From Rhodospirillaceae bacterium (GTDB lineage Bacteria > Pseudomonadota > Alphaproteobacteria > Rhodospirillales > Rhodospirillaceae): 64,000 nt of DNA. The notes beneath the pieces were generated by a model. The model searched no databases. It had not been told where the DNA came from and worked only from the letters and a program-made list of their open reading frames with translations. The stretch is taken from contig JAQWRV010000008.1 in NCBI GenBank assembly GCA_029243545.1, positions 22,857 through 86,856 on the forward strand, given 5' to 3'. Within the stretch, counting starts at the first letter, position 1, and the number at the start of each line of letters is the position of its first letter. A program made the translations under genes and the position numbers. Positions 44,942-52,962 of the stretch are shown in pieces.

Positions 44942-45928
44942 ATGTCACTGCAACTGGACAACAGCTTTAACAATGTACTCGAACGGAATCTGGCCCTTGA
45001 AACGGTCAGGGTCACAGAGGCCGCAGCGTTGTCAGCATCTCGATTGATGGGAAGTGGCGACGAAAAGGCCGCCGACCAAGCCGCGGTCGATGCCATGCGT
45101 CAGGCCCTGAATAGTCTTAATATTGAGGGCACGGTCGTCATTGGTGAGGGCGAGCGCGACGAGGCGCCGATGCTCTACATCGGAGAAAAAGTTGGCAGTG
45201 GGGAGGGTCCTAAAATCGATATCGCCCTGGACCCGCTTGAAGGTACGACGATTACGGCCAAGGGCGGTCCAAATGCACTTGCTGTCATCGCGATGGCGGA
45301 GGCCGGTAATTTTCTTAATGCACCAGATGTCTACATGGACAAGATCGCAGTTGGTCCCGATTTGCCTGATGGGGTTGTTGATATCGATAACGATCCTGTC
45401 GAGAATCTCAAGTCTTTGGCATCCGCCAAGAAATGCAAAGTCGATGAACTGCTTGCCTGCGTTCTCGACCGTCCACGCCATGAGGAGTTGATTTCCAGAG
45501 TGCGTGAAGCGGGCGCCCGTATCATGTTGATATCTGATGGAGACGTTTCAGGTGTCATCGCAACGGCTGAACCTGAAAGTGGCGTTGATATCTATATGGG
45601 ATCTGGCGGTGCACCTGAAGGTGTCTTAGCTGCGGCTGCCTTGCGCTGTATAGGTGGCCAAATGCAAGGGCGTTTGCTGTTTCGAAATGACGGCGAAAGA
45701 AGCAGAGCGCATAAATGGGGTATTGAAGACCTTGATCGGAAGTACGGTCTTCTTGAGTTGGCTAAAGGAAACGTCATGTTTGCCGCAACCGGTGTGACGA
45801 CGGGTGCCATGTTGCGTGGTGTACGTCGGTTTCCAGGCGGCGCAGTCACTCATTCTCTCGTGATGCGATCTAAATCTGGCACCGTACGATACATCGAAGC
45901 CCAACATCGATTTGAGGGTGAGGGCTGA
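44942..45928 (+). CDS. glpX: Class II fructose-1,6-bisphosphatase
   Basis: Gluconeogenic phosphatase, 328 residues: VTEAAALSASRLMGSGDEKAADQAAVDAMR, GTVVIGEGERDEAPMLYIGEKVG, DIALDPLEGTT (metal and substrate site), GSGGAPEGVLAAAALRCIGGQMQGRL. An AGAGAGGGGCC site precedes the ATG. Located between hom and recJ as in many alphaproteobacteria. Confidence 0.96.
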   Translation: MSLQLDNSFNNVLERNLALETVRVTEAAALSASRLMGSGDEKAADQAAVDAMRQALNSLNIEGTVVIGEGERDEAPMLYIGEKVGSGEGPKIDIALDPLEGTTITAKGGPNALAVIAMAEAGNFLNAPDVYMDKIAVGPDLPDGVVDIDNDPVENLKSLASAKKCKVDELLACVLDRPRHEELISRVREAGARIMLISDGDVSGVIATAEPESGVDIYMGSGGAPEGVLAAAALRCIGGQMQGRLLFRNDGERSRAHKWGIEDLDRKYGLLELAKGNVMFAATGVTTGAMLRGVRRFPGGAVTHSLVMRSKSGTVRYIEAQHRFEGEG

Positions 45929-45940
45929 GTAAGGGCCCTT

Positions 45941-47734
45941 ATGGCTGAGCTCCCATCCGATATCACTCTATGTCTTGGTGTAGATCGCTCTTTTCAGGGC
46001 CGGAGTTGGCTTAGCAAAAACACTGAAGATCAATCTGTTGCTGCGCTGAAAGCCAGCGCCGGCGTTTCCGATGTTGTTGCCCGCATTCTTGCCAGACGTG
46101 GATTCACACCAGAAACTGCGGACCCCTTTCTGAATCCAACTCTTAAAGCCCTTATGCCTGATCCGTCGACTCTGGCCGGTATGGATCAGTCAGTCGAACG
46201 GCTGGTGAAGGCCATCGAGGCGGACGAGCCGATCGCTGTTTTCGGCGACTATGATGTCGATGGTGCAACTTCTTCGGCGTTGCTTATCCGTTTTTTCGGT
46301 GCGCTGGGTATTAAGGTAGACAGTTATATTCCTGACCGTATGAAAGAAGGCTACGGGCCTAATGCGCAAGCGCTGCTAGGTCTTCGAGAGCAAGGTGCAA
46401 AAGTTGTGGTGACTGTGGATTGCGGCATCACAGCGTTTGAGCCATTGGCCGCCGCGTCTGAATCTGGCCTAGATATTATAGTTGTCGACCACCACAAAGC
46501 TGAAGCTGAGCTGCCAATAGCGGCTGCTGTCGTCAATCCGAACCGTCTCGACGATTCCAGCGGTCAGGGTCATCTGGCTGCTGTTGGCGTGACATTCCTG
46601 GTGATCGTTGCCTTAAACCGCGCACTACGGCAGTCCGGGTGGTACGAGCGCAGTAAAGTTGCCGAGCCTGATCTACGCACTTGGCTCGATCTGGTCGCTT
46701 TAGGAACGGTCTGTGACGTGGTGCCTTTGCGCGGGCTAAATCGCGCCTATGTCAATCAAGGTTTGTCGGTCATGGCAAGAGGCGCCAATGCTGGACTAAA
46801 CGCTCTTGCCAATGCAGCGCGTGTTGACGAAGCACCTCGTGCTTTTCATCTCGGTTATCTGTTGGGACCCCGGGTCAATGCTGGTGGCCGGGTTGGTGAA
46901 GCTCCTCTGGGCACGCGCCTTCTCGCCAGTGATGATCCTGACGAGGCCGCAGCTCTGGCTGTGCGGCTAAATGAATACAATGCGGCCCGGAAAGACATTG
47001 AGGCTGCTGTTCTCGTCGACGCTATTGAATTGGCAGAAAGTCAGACAGGCCCCGGTGCGGCCATGGTATTCGTTTCAGGAGATGATTGGCATCCCGGTGT
47101 CATTGGTATTGTCGCGAGCCGGCTACGAGAGCGATACGACTTGCCAACCTGTGTTGTTGCCAAGGACGGAGGAATGGCCAAAGGGTCAGGCCGGTCCGTT
47201 CCGGGTGTCGACCTCGGCCGCGCGGTTTTGGCGGCACGTGATGCAGGATTGCTTTTTAACGGTGGTGGCCATGCTATGGCGGCGGGATTTACGGTTGAAG
47301 CAGAGCGCTTGGAGGATTTTCGTCTGTTTCTATCGAATCACATTGCGAAGCAGGTGGCCCAAGGCGGAATACAAGTGGCATATGGGATAGAATCCGTGAT
47401 TTCTGTAGAGGCGGCAACGCTCGGTCTCGTTCGTGATCTTTATCGCCTGGAACCGTTCGGATCTGGAAATGAAGAGCCGAAAGTGGCTGTGGCCGCCGCC
47501 CGTATTGTTCAATCTGACATTGTTGGAAATGGCCATGTCCGCTGTATCTTGACCGGCGAATCGGGTGGCCGCCTGAAGTCCATTGCCTTTAACAGCGCTG
47601 ATTCGGAATTAGGCTATGCACTTCTCAATGCCCAGGGCCGTCCGGTGCATTTGGCTGGGCACTTGCGGGAAGACAATTGGCAAGGGCGATCAAGCGTTCA
47701 ACTGGTAGTCGATGATGGGGCATGGGCTGACTAG
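45941..47734 (+). CDS. recJ: Single-stranded-DNA-specific exonuclease RecJ
   Basis: A 5'-3' ssDNA exonuclease of recombination and mismatch repair. The 597-residue protein has the DHH-family motifs: FGDYDVDGATSSALL, VTVDCGITAFEPL, VVDHHKAEAELP, and the DHHA1 motif SGRSVPGVDLGRAV...FNGGGHAMAAGFTVE. The C-terminal OB part includes LEPFGSGNEEP. Starts 12 bases after glpX. Confidence 0.96.
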   Translation: MAELPSDITLCLGVDRSFQGRSWLSKNTEDQSVAALKASAGVSDVVARILARRGFTPETADPFLNPTLKALMPDPSTLAGMDQSVERLVKAIEADEPIAVFGDYDVDGATSSALLIRFFGALGIKVDSYIPDRMKEGYGPNAQALLGLREQGAKVVVTVDCGITAFEPLAAASESGLDIIVVDHHKAEAELPIAAAVVNPNRLDDSSGQGHLAAVGVTFLVIVALNRALRQSGWYERSKVAEPDLRTWLDLVALGTVCDVVPLRGLNRAYVNQGLSVMARGANAGLNALANAARVDEAPRAFHLGYLLGPRVNAGGRVGEAPLGTRLLASDDPDEAAALAVRLNEYNAARKDIEAAVLVDAIELAESQTGPGAAMVFVSGDDWHPGVIGIVASRLRERYDLPTCVVAKDGGMAKGSGRSVPGVDLGRAVLAARDAGLLFNGGGHAMAAGFTVEAERLEDFRLFLSNHIAKQVAQGGIQVAYGIESVISVEAATLGLVRDLYRLEPFGSGNEEPKVAVAAARIVQSDIVGNGHVRCILTGESGGRLKSIAFNSADSELGYALLNAQGRPVHLAGHLREDNWQGRSSVQLVVDDGAWAD

Positions 47735-47838
47735 GCTGCTTCCTTTGGTTTCGACTGCCGAGCACGTCCGGGAAGCCCACAGCCTATGGGGCTAAGAGCC
47801 GTTGACACCTCAGGCACCGCGTGCGACTTTTCGCTCGC

Positions 47839-47862
47839 AAGGCCGCATAAAATGGGCCTTTT
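47839..47862 (+). terminator. Weak terminator-like hairpin after recJ
   Basis: AAGGCC and GGCCTT with a 10-base loop, followed by TT. It lies about 100 bases after recJ and only 25 bases before the next ATG, so it could also be a 5' leader hairpin. Confidence 0.4.
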
Positions 47863-47887
47863 ACTATTTCAGAAGGGGATTGTATCG

Positions 47888-48523
47888 ATGGCCAAAATGT
47901 TCGGAACACTGGGTGCGGTTGCCATAGCACTTGGGCTTGGTCTCGGAGCTGCGCAAGCTCAAACGGGTGACTTCAATCCTGCAAATATGCGGTGCTTGGA
48001 CTTCGTTAATGGGCAAGGGGCCAGTGCCACAAGCAAGAGCCGGGCAGATGTCGCTCGTCTTTGGATCATGGGATACTTAACCGGCAATTATACGGGCCGC
48101 GAGAAGCTCGAATTAGTCGACGACACGGATGCCGAGCAGAAGGCCATACGGGCTATTCTCAGTAAGTGCCGTGAAAACCCCGAAGTGACGTTGCTCACTG
48201 TTTCTGAGTTTGTAGCATCGGACCGGGGGCGCGATATTCCCAATACGTTGAGCAACGAATTCAATCCCAACACTTACATGTGTGGTGATTATGCTGATGG
48301 CCTCCAAGGATCTGCATCCGATGTTTTAAAGGCAGACTTAGCGGATGTATGGGCTTTCGCTTTCGTACAAGGGTTCGTGAATACGGAAGATCCGGACCTC
48401 ATGATTCCGGTTGAGAATAAGTCAGCCATCACCGGTGCTATCGCCAGCAACTGCGCGAAGAACCGGGAGATGTCTTATTTCTCATTGACGGCTGCTGTGG
48501 CGCCGATGGTCTCACCGCAGTAG
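47888..48523 (+). CDS. Exported protein with two HdeA-like repeats
   Basis: A 211-residue secreted protein. Signal peptide MAKMFGTLGAVAIALGLGLGAAQAQ; I chose this ATG (AGAAGGGGA site) over an upstream in-frame ATG at 47786. The mature chain has two related modules: NMRCLDFVNGQGASATSKSRADVARLWIMGYLTG...LSKCRENPEVTLLTVSEF, then TYMCGDYADGLQGSASDVLKADLADVWAFAFVQG...ASNCAKNREMSYFSLTAAV. Each has the Cys-pair/WxxGYxxG pattern of HdeA/HdeB periplasmic acid-stress chaperones. Function by analogy only. Confidence 0.6.
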   Translation: MAKMFGTLGAVAIALGLGLGAAQAQTGDFNPANMRCLDFVNGQGASATSKSRADVARLWIMGYLTGNYTGREKLELVDDTDAEQKAIRAILSKCRENPEVTLLTVSEFVASDRGRDIPNTLSNEFNPNTYMCGDYADGLQGSASDVLKADLADVWAFAFVQGFVNTEDPDLMIPVENKSAITGAIASNCAKNREMSYFSLTAAVAPMVSPQ

Positions 48524-48548
48524 TTGTTCAGTATTCATAGTTTTGATG

Positions 48549-48578
48549 AAGGCCCGCCTGATAGCGGGCCTTTTTCTT
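48549..48578 (+). terminator. Intrinsic terminator after the HdeA-like gene
   Basis: Stem AAGGCCCGC/GCGGGCCTT with loop CTGATA, followed by TTTCTT: a strong rho-independent terminator. It sits between convergent genes and may act weakly in both directions. Confidence 0.85.
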
Positions 48579-48582
48579 GTGT

Positions 48583-49140
48583 TTAGGAGCCTGGATTGGG
48601 AGGCGTTGTCGCGCCGTCACCCAAAGCACATTGCATCAGCACCGTATCGACCCAGCGCTCGAATTTTCGGCCCGTGGCAGGCAAAGCGCCGATGACCTTG
48701 AAGCCCATTTGACTGTGTAGGGCAATAGACGCCGTATTAGCGGAATCTCCAATGACAGCGATCATTTGGCGATATCCAAGAGCGGTGCAGCGGTTGATGA
48801 GTTCGTTCAGGAGCAGCCGGCCGATCCCTTTACCCAAGTGAGCCTGATCTACATACACGGAGTCTTCTACCGTATAGCGATAGCCAGATCGTGACCGGTA
48901 TGGACCTGCGTATGCGTATCCCAAGATTTGGTCGCCCTGTCCGGCAATCAGAAAGGGCAAGCCTTTTCCCAATAGCTCCGTATATCGGCCGGTCATATCG
49001 TTAGAGGTGGGAGAGGTTTCCTCAAACGTAGCGGCACTGGTCTGCACAAAATGGTCATATATGGCAGCCGTGGCTGCCATATCCTTTGGCGAGGCGTCTC
49101 GGATCAAGAATCCCGTGGGACCGGGTTTGAGGTGGGGCAT
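48583..49140 (-). CDS. GNAT N-acetyltransferase (phosphinothricin acetyltransferase-like)
   Basis: A 185-residue acetyl-CoA-dependent acetyltransferase of the Pat/Bar/YncA group: IRDASPKDMAATAAIYDHFVQTSAATFEETSP, GYAYAGPYRSRSGYRYTVEDSVYVDQAHLGKGIGRLLLNELINRC (acetyl-CoA loop), and IALHSQMGFKVIGALPATGRKFERWVDTVLMQ. Acts on small amines or amino-acid analogues such as methionine sulfoximine or phosphinothricin in relatives. Confidence 0.88.
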   Translation of the reverse strand: MPHLKPGPTGFLIRDASPKDMAATAAIYDHFVQTSAATFEETSPTSNDMTGRYTELLGKGLPFLIAGQGDQILGYAYAGPYRSRSGYRYTVEDSVYVDQAHLGKGIGRLLLNELINRCTALGYRQMIAVIGDSANTASIALHSQMGFKVIGALPATGRKFERWVDTVLMQCALGDGATTPPNPGS

Positions 49141-49342
49141 TGGGTCTATAACCGTTCCGGATCTTGCAGGCAGTTAAATGCCGCAGGGCACTGAATCCTG
49201 CGTCTGCGCCTTTTAGCGCCCGTTGGGGTCTGAGGCAATGGCTAGACCTAATGCTGGCCCAAGCAAAAGCCAGCCTGACTGCGTGTTTCCGGGCTTGCGC
49301 GAAGGCGCAAGAATGGTTAGAACCGCGCTCTCACCACACCGG

Positions 49343-49418
49343 GTCCCCTTCGTCTAGAGGCCTAGGACACCGCCCTTTCACGGCGGCGACAGGGGTTCGA
49401 ATCCCCTAGGGGACGCCA
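49343..49418 (+). tRNA. tRNA-Glu (anticodon TTC)
   Basis: GTCCCCT acceptor pairs with AGGGGAC, G73, CCA encoded at 49416-49418. The anticodon loop CTTTCAC gives TTC at 49377-49379. The T arm is GGGGTTCGAATCCCC. Together with the integrase remnant nearby it is a candidate attachment site for the island that follows. Confidence 0.96.
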
Positions 49419-49592
49419 TATATTTCAATGGTTTAGTAGCTACTAACAGTGCAGAAATGCATCCTGTGTCCAATACGTATCTAATATACAGCACCGAACG
49501 ATGGCGGATGTCACGGTTGCGTCACCACAAGCGTCAAACTAGCGATCAATCTTAGCATCTCGCTTTTCTCCATAGTGGCCCAGGTACGAATG

Positions 49593-50222
49593 TCAATTAA
49601 CCCCGAAAACATAAAATTCCCGGGTGACCCGTTCCTGGCGCTGCATTTGAACCTCGAACGTCACAAACGAAGCGTCGGTATTAATTCTAAATCCGCTTTG
49701 TTTATCAGGCGGAACGGTAATAACTTCGGCCGGTCCAGTGAGTTCATCCTTCAATAGATATTCTGGTGCATCGCTCTTCTCGTGATAAATTAGCGAGACT
49801 TTGTCCGCACCGTCAGTCTTTAAATGGATCCTATATCCATCCGACTTGGGAATTGTTGAACCTGAATGAAACGTGCCATAAGCAGATTCAAGAACCAGTC
49901 CGTTGGATTTGGAAGAAACGGTGGTGGGGGTACCTCGCACTATAAGTCCGGAGCCGTCTTGAGGTAGGGACGCAACGAGACCGCCGCCGGAACCCCCAAT
50001 TGATCCCGCAAACTGCGACGCGCCACCTACCCCGATAAAAGCACCTACAATGAGAGATGCTGCAATTTTTTGTAGCCCCGCGCCGGCTGCCAATGATCTA
50101 ACACCTCGCGAGAAACGTTGCCGGTATGACGTCAGAGATACAATTTTATCAGATGATGTTGGGGGTGTGCTCATCCCCCGGATTTTTTGTGCAATCTCAA
50201 CTGGCGTTACGACTGGCGTCAA
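49593..50222 (-). CDS. Hypothetical membrane-anchored protein
   Basis: About 210 residues, not recognised. A cytoplasmic N-terminus (VTPVEIAQKIRGMSTPPTSSDKIVSLTSYRQRFSRGVRS) leads to one hydrophobic segment (IAASLIVGAFIGVGGASQFA), a Gly-rich stretch, and a periplasmic beta-rich domain (GLVLESAYGTFHSGSTIPKSDGYRIHL...FVTFEVQMQRQERVTREFYVFGV). I prefer a TTG start at 50222 that overlaps the exonuclease TGA as TTGA with GAAGG upstream; ATG 50174 is an alternative. Probably coupled to the exonuclease gene. Confidence 0.5.
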   Translation of the reverse strand: MTPVVTPVEIAQKIRGMSTPPTSSDKIVSLTSYRQRFSRGVRSLAAGAGLQKIAASLIVGAFIGVGGASQFAGSIGGSGGGLVASLPQDGSGLIVRGTPTTVSSKSNGLVLESAYGTFHSGSTIPKSDGYRIHLKTDGADKVSLIYHEKSDAPEYLLKDELTGPAEVITVPPDKQSGFRINTDASFVTFEVQMQRQERVTREFYVFGVN

Positions 50223-50923
50223 GAAGACCTTCGTCTTTCTAACTCTTCCTGAGCGCACCAGATCACGTCACGATCCATATCGTCTTGTCTGACCATCCAA
50301 TTGAGATAGTCGCCCGGTATATCCTGCCAATTTGAACCACGGTGTTTCCCAAACGGAATCGCTGGTAGCTGCTTAGGCTGTTTGGTCCACTCAATCATTT
50401 GCTCAATCGTCGAGCATTTAAGCATTTCAGTCAGAAGGTGCGCTGTAACCCAGGCGTCAGGGCCAGCTCGGTGCGGAGGCATTGCCAAAGCAGCATCTAG
50501 CTTCAAGCCCCGCCAATATCTGAGAACCTGATTTGTATGCTGTGGTGCTTCGGGCCAGATGCGCAGAGCAACCTTATATGTGCATATCCACGGTAGATCG
50601 TCCGTCGCCGTATCGGGGATAAAGGTCTGCTCAAACCCGCAGTTGTGAGCTACGAGAATGTCAGGCCGCTGACCGCCCCAAACCGCCTTACGCAATCGCT
50701 CCTCTGAGCAGACCGGAGTATCGCCGTCGAAATCATCTTCAGTAATATGATGAACAGCCATTGTTTCGGGAGGAATACCATTTAGCGGTCGATAGAGACG
50801 AGCCATTAGCCGATCAATACGCCAGCCATCTCCTTCCGAAATCACGTCCACTCGCCCTAATTCGATGATTTCGGCTGGGGGTTCAATGCCAGTCGTTTCA
50901 ATGTCGATGACTCTCAGAAGCAT
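50219..50923 (-). CDS. DEDD 3'-5' exonuclease (DnaQ-like) with C-terminal DUF3820-like region
   Basis: A 234-residue RNase T/DnaQ-type exonuclease: LRVIDIETTGIEP (Exo I), VAHNCGFEQTFI (Exo II), HRAGPDAWVTAHLL (Exo III). The last ~45 residues (IPFGKHRGSNWQDIPGDYLNWMVRQDDMDRDVIWCAQEEL) match the DUF3820 pattern often appended to such nucleases. Possible role in DNA repair or RNA processing. Its upstream flank is the remnant of a recombinase gene. Confidence 0.78.
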   Translation of the reverse strand: MLLRVIDIETTGIEPPAEIIELGRVDVISEGDGWRIDRLMARLYRPLNGIPPETMAVHHITEDDFDGDTPVCSEERLRKAVWGGQRPDILVAHNCGFEQTFIPDTATDDLPWICTYKVALRIWPEAPQHTNQVLRYWRGLKLDAALAMPPHRAGPDAWVTAHLLTEMLKCSTIEQMIEWTKQPKQLPAIPFGKHRGSNWQDIPGDYLNWMVRQDDMDRDVIWCAQEELERRRSS

Positions 50924-51060
50924 TTGGTTTTCTCCGTGACCTCATAAATGCGCTCAGTCATCCGAGTACTGGAATGTCCAAGCTGGGCTGCGATGACGCC
51001 CATGGGCAAACCCTTCATGATTTCTCCAAACAATGGTAATTCATTTGTTACAAATTATGG
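50914..51060 (-). pseudogene. C-terminal remnant of a phage-type tyrosine recombinase (integrase)
   Basis: Minus-strand codons read FVTNELPLFGEIMKGLPMGVIAAQ, then LGHSSTRMTERIYEVTEKTKCF and stop at 50914-50916. 'LGHSS..MTERIY' is the conserved end of tyrosine integrases, with the His/Trp-box region and catalytic Tyr. The rest of the gene is absent: a TAA precedes the fragment and the next gene is on the other strand. It overlaps the exonuclease start by a few bases. Confidence 0.6.
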
Positions 51061-51078
51061 GGCGGACCATTATTATTT

Positions 51079-52203
51079 GTGAAAATTAACAAAAGAGCCA
51101 CGGTCACCAAAATACTAGTTCAGCAACGAACGGAAGACGGCCCCGGAATGTATGATTTTATATGCCTTACGCCTCATACCTGCGCCAGTCATTCTTTGTT
51201 ACATTATTTGAATTTTCACAAAGAAATGCATCTCGCGTCATATCAAAGCATCCAATCTAATTTCGCCGATATATTGGCATATGAAAGGAACTTCCGCCCA
51301 TTCATTAGCACAGTAGGTGTGCACACTAAGGACTACATGTTTTCCAACATTGTCAGCAGCGTACTCAAAGCCAGTGATCGCAGACTTTTCATACAAGCAG
51401 TCCGTGACCCTATAGAAAGTTTTGTATCTCAAGTCCAAACAGAGCAGTTGATTAGTAGAATCAACGAATTAAGGAAACTAGAGCATTCTCGGGTAAGTAT
51501 GAAAGAGCAGATTGCACATGCAGTGCCAAGGTATTTATGCCATGCCAAAGCATCACGGGTTTATGAAGCGGACAGTTTTGACAAGCATATCATTTTTGAT
51601 GTGAGTGCAATGAAAGGCGATAAGGTTGAGGGTTTGCTTAAGAAATTATGGATAGCTATGTGCGGCAATGCCGATGAAGAAAACCTAGTGCCAAACAGGC
51701 AGTACATATCCTTGGGGTCAAAACTTCTCAGTGACCTCCGCAATAATGGCGGCATCTCATATCGGGAGGCTGGTATAGAATTAACGATAATGATGTTTGC
51801 GGATGGTGATGTGTGGCAAGGACGATATGATGCCACGCTAAATCAATATCGTGGTTGGCAAGAACGTCTATACGCGTTTCCTGACATTAACGCGTATCTT
51901 CCATCACTGAAGCTATCAGGTCCCATTCACATGTGTACGAGGCCTTCAGAATGGTGTCAGGTTCATCCGAAGTTGCGTCCAAAAATCATTGAGCGATGTA
52001 TCCCTTTCATTGAGGCTCGTATGCGTAGTCTTGAGAAATGGTATAGCTTGGCAAGTGCAATGACACTATTTACCGTTGATGACTTCACACCGCTTGATAA
52101 AGAGATGCTACGGGCTTCAATACAGGCAGATGTAGCAGAATTCGGCCGGCGGAATCCTGCGGTCGTTGAGAAGTGGGACGTTACAAATAGATTTCTGGAC
52201 TGA
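51079..52203 (+). CDS. Sulfotransferase-like protein, candidate phosphoramidate transferase
   Basis: A 374-residue protein with weak sulfotransferase features. Near the N-terminus DFICLTPHTCASHSLLHYLNFH could be the 5'-phosphate-binding loop, and IQAVRDPIESFVSQVQ matches the 3'-phosphate-binding RDPxxS motif. Starts are uncertain: GTG 51079 or, closer to the fold, ATG 51148. No ribosome site is strong. It ends just before the APS-kinase-like gene, whose predicted product (a 3'-phospho nucleotide) is PAPS-like. I infer it transfers sulfate or, more interestingly, phosphoramidate to a glycan. The A/T-rich composition marks it as part of the island. Confidence 0.5.
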   Translation: MKINKRATVTKILVQQRTEDGPGMYDFICLTPHTCASHSLLHYLNFHKEMHLASYQSIQSNFADILAYERNFRPFISTVGVHTKDYMFSNIVSSVLKASDRRLFIQAVRDPIESFVSQVQTEQLISRINELRKLEHSRVSMKEQIAHAVPRYLCHAKASRVYEADSFDKHIIFDVSAMKGDKVEGLLKKLWIAMCGNADEENLVPNRQYISLGSKLLSDLRNNGGISYREAGIELTIMMFADGDVWQGRYDATLNQYRGWQERLYAFPDINAYLPSLKLSGPIHMCTRPSEWCQVHPKLRPKIIERCIPFIEARMRSLEKWYSLASAMTLFTVDDFTPLDKEMLRASIQADVAEFGRRNPAVVEKWDVTNRFLD

Positions 52204-52224
52204 TTGCCTATATGCATCCATGGT

Positions 52225-52300
52225 CCATATGAGCCTGCAGTATGCGCAGCAAAGTCACTTTCATTTATGGCGTGCGGAGAAGTCGAAGTGTCTGAACAAA
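52225..52300 (+). repeat. Imperfect direct repeat, copy 1 (kinase gene leader)
   Basis: About 75 bases that include the upstream leader and first codons of the kinase gene. They recur imperfectly at 52882-52946, beyond the gene's 3' end. Shared blocks include ATGCG.AGCAAA.TCACTTT, CATTTATGGCG.GC and GAAGTGTCT.AACAA. Confidence 0.75.
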
Positions 52301-52821
52301 CCGGCACCGTTTTTTGGATTACCGGTCTAGCTGGAGCCGGGAAAACGACAGTTGCACAGGAATTTATGTCTGCGATGCAGTTGGAAGGCAGACGCGTGGT
52401 GTCATTGGATGGCGATCATCTCCGAAAGGTGCTCGGAGAAACGCAAGACTATTCCATGGAGAACCGCAGAAAACTATCACTCACATATGGCCGCTTAGCC
52501 AAGTTGATCGCGGATCAGGGATTTGATGTCGTCTGCGCGACAATTTCTATGTTCCATCAATGCCGGCGTCAAAATCGGGAATCGATAGAGAATTATTTTG
52601 AAGTCTATTTGAATGTACCCGAGCATGTTCTCAGGCAAAGGAATAAGAAGAACCTTTATGCAGATAATGCTACTCAAGACCGAGATGATGCTGTGCTGCC
52701 CAGCGCACTCATGGAAAGCCCGAAGTATCCCGACGTCACCATTGTCAATGATGGAACCGAATCTCCTTGCCAGATATCACAAAGGATCATTTCGCAATGG
52801 AAAGCGGTAAATAATTTGTGA
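52288..52821 (+). CDS. APS-kinase-like protein, predicted CDP-amidate (cytidine diphosphoramidate) kinase, Cj1415-like
   Basis: A 177-residue P-loop kinase of the CysC fold: ITGLAGAGKTT (Walker A), SLDGDHLR, YSMENRRKLSLTYGRLAKLI, VYLNVPEHVLRQRNKKNLYADN. Ordinary CysC phosphorylates APS at the 3'-OH. In Campylobacter jejuni, Cj1415 instead phosphorylates CDP-amidate in the methyl-phosphoramidate capsule pathway. Presence of Cj1416-, 1417- and 1418-like genes next door, and absence of cysD/cysN, favours the latter. GTG 52288 has GGAG 8 bases upstream; ATG 52267 lacks a ribosome site. It is bracketed by direct repeats. Confidence 0.72.
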   Translation: MSEQTGTVFWITGLAGAGKTTVAQEFMSAMQLEGRRVVSLDGDHLRKVLGETQDYSMENRRKLSLTYGRLAKLIADQGFDVVCATISMFHQCRRQNRESIENYFEVYLNVPEHVLRQRNKKNLYADNATQDRDDAVLPSALMESPKYPDVTIVNDGTESPCQISQRIISQWKAVNNL

Positions 52822-52835
52822 GTAGTCTGGTCACG

Positions 52836-52865
52836 GGCTATCAAGTAGTTTTTGGGCTGATAGCC
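52836..52865. other. Perfect 8-bp inverted repeat after the kinase gene
   Basis: GGCTATCA (52836-52843) pairs perfectly with TGATAGCC (52858-52865). It lies between the convergent kinase and methyltransferase genes and may end transcription, although no T-run follows. Confidence 0.45.
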
Positions 52866-52881
52866 TGCCGGTACCTAGGGA

Positions 52882-52946
52882 CCAAATGAGACTTCAGAAT
52901 GCGTAGCAAAATCACTTTCCATTTATGGCGCGCATAAAAGTTGAAG
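52882..52946 (+). repeat. Imperfect direct repeat, copy 2
   Basis: Second copy of the kinase leader. After the shared ATGGCG it reads only 13 codons (MARIKVEVSNKNN) before TAG, so it has no gene body. Likely a relic of a duplicated gene or of an insertion event. Confidence 0.75.
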
Positions 52947-52962
52947 TGTCTAACAAGAATAA

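Noticed and set aside
49343..49418. Second attachment site (duplicate of the tRNA-Glu 3' end) bounding the island
   Set aside because: I scanned downstream to about 57.8 kb and saw no copy of the T-arm/acceptor sequence, so no attR is claimed.
52288..52821. Ordinary adenylylsulfate kinase for sulfate assimilation
   Set aside because: No sulfate adenylyltransferase or reductase genes are nearby, and the adjacent three-gene operon matches the CDP-amidate pathway. Not fully excluded because a sulfotransferase-like gene lies next to it.
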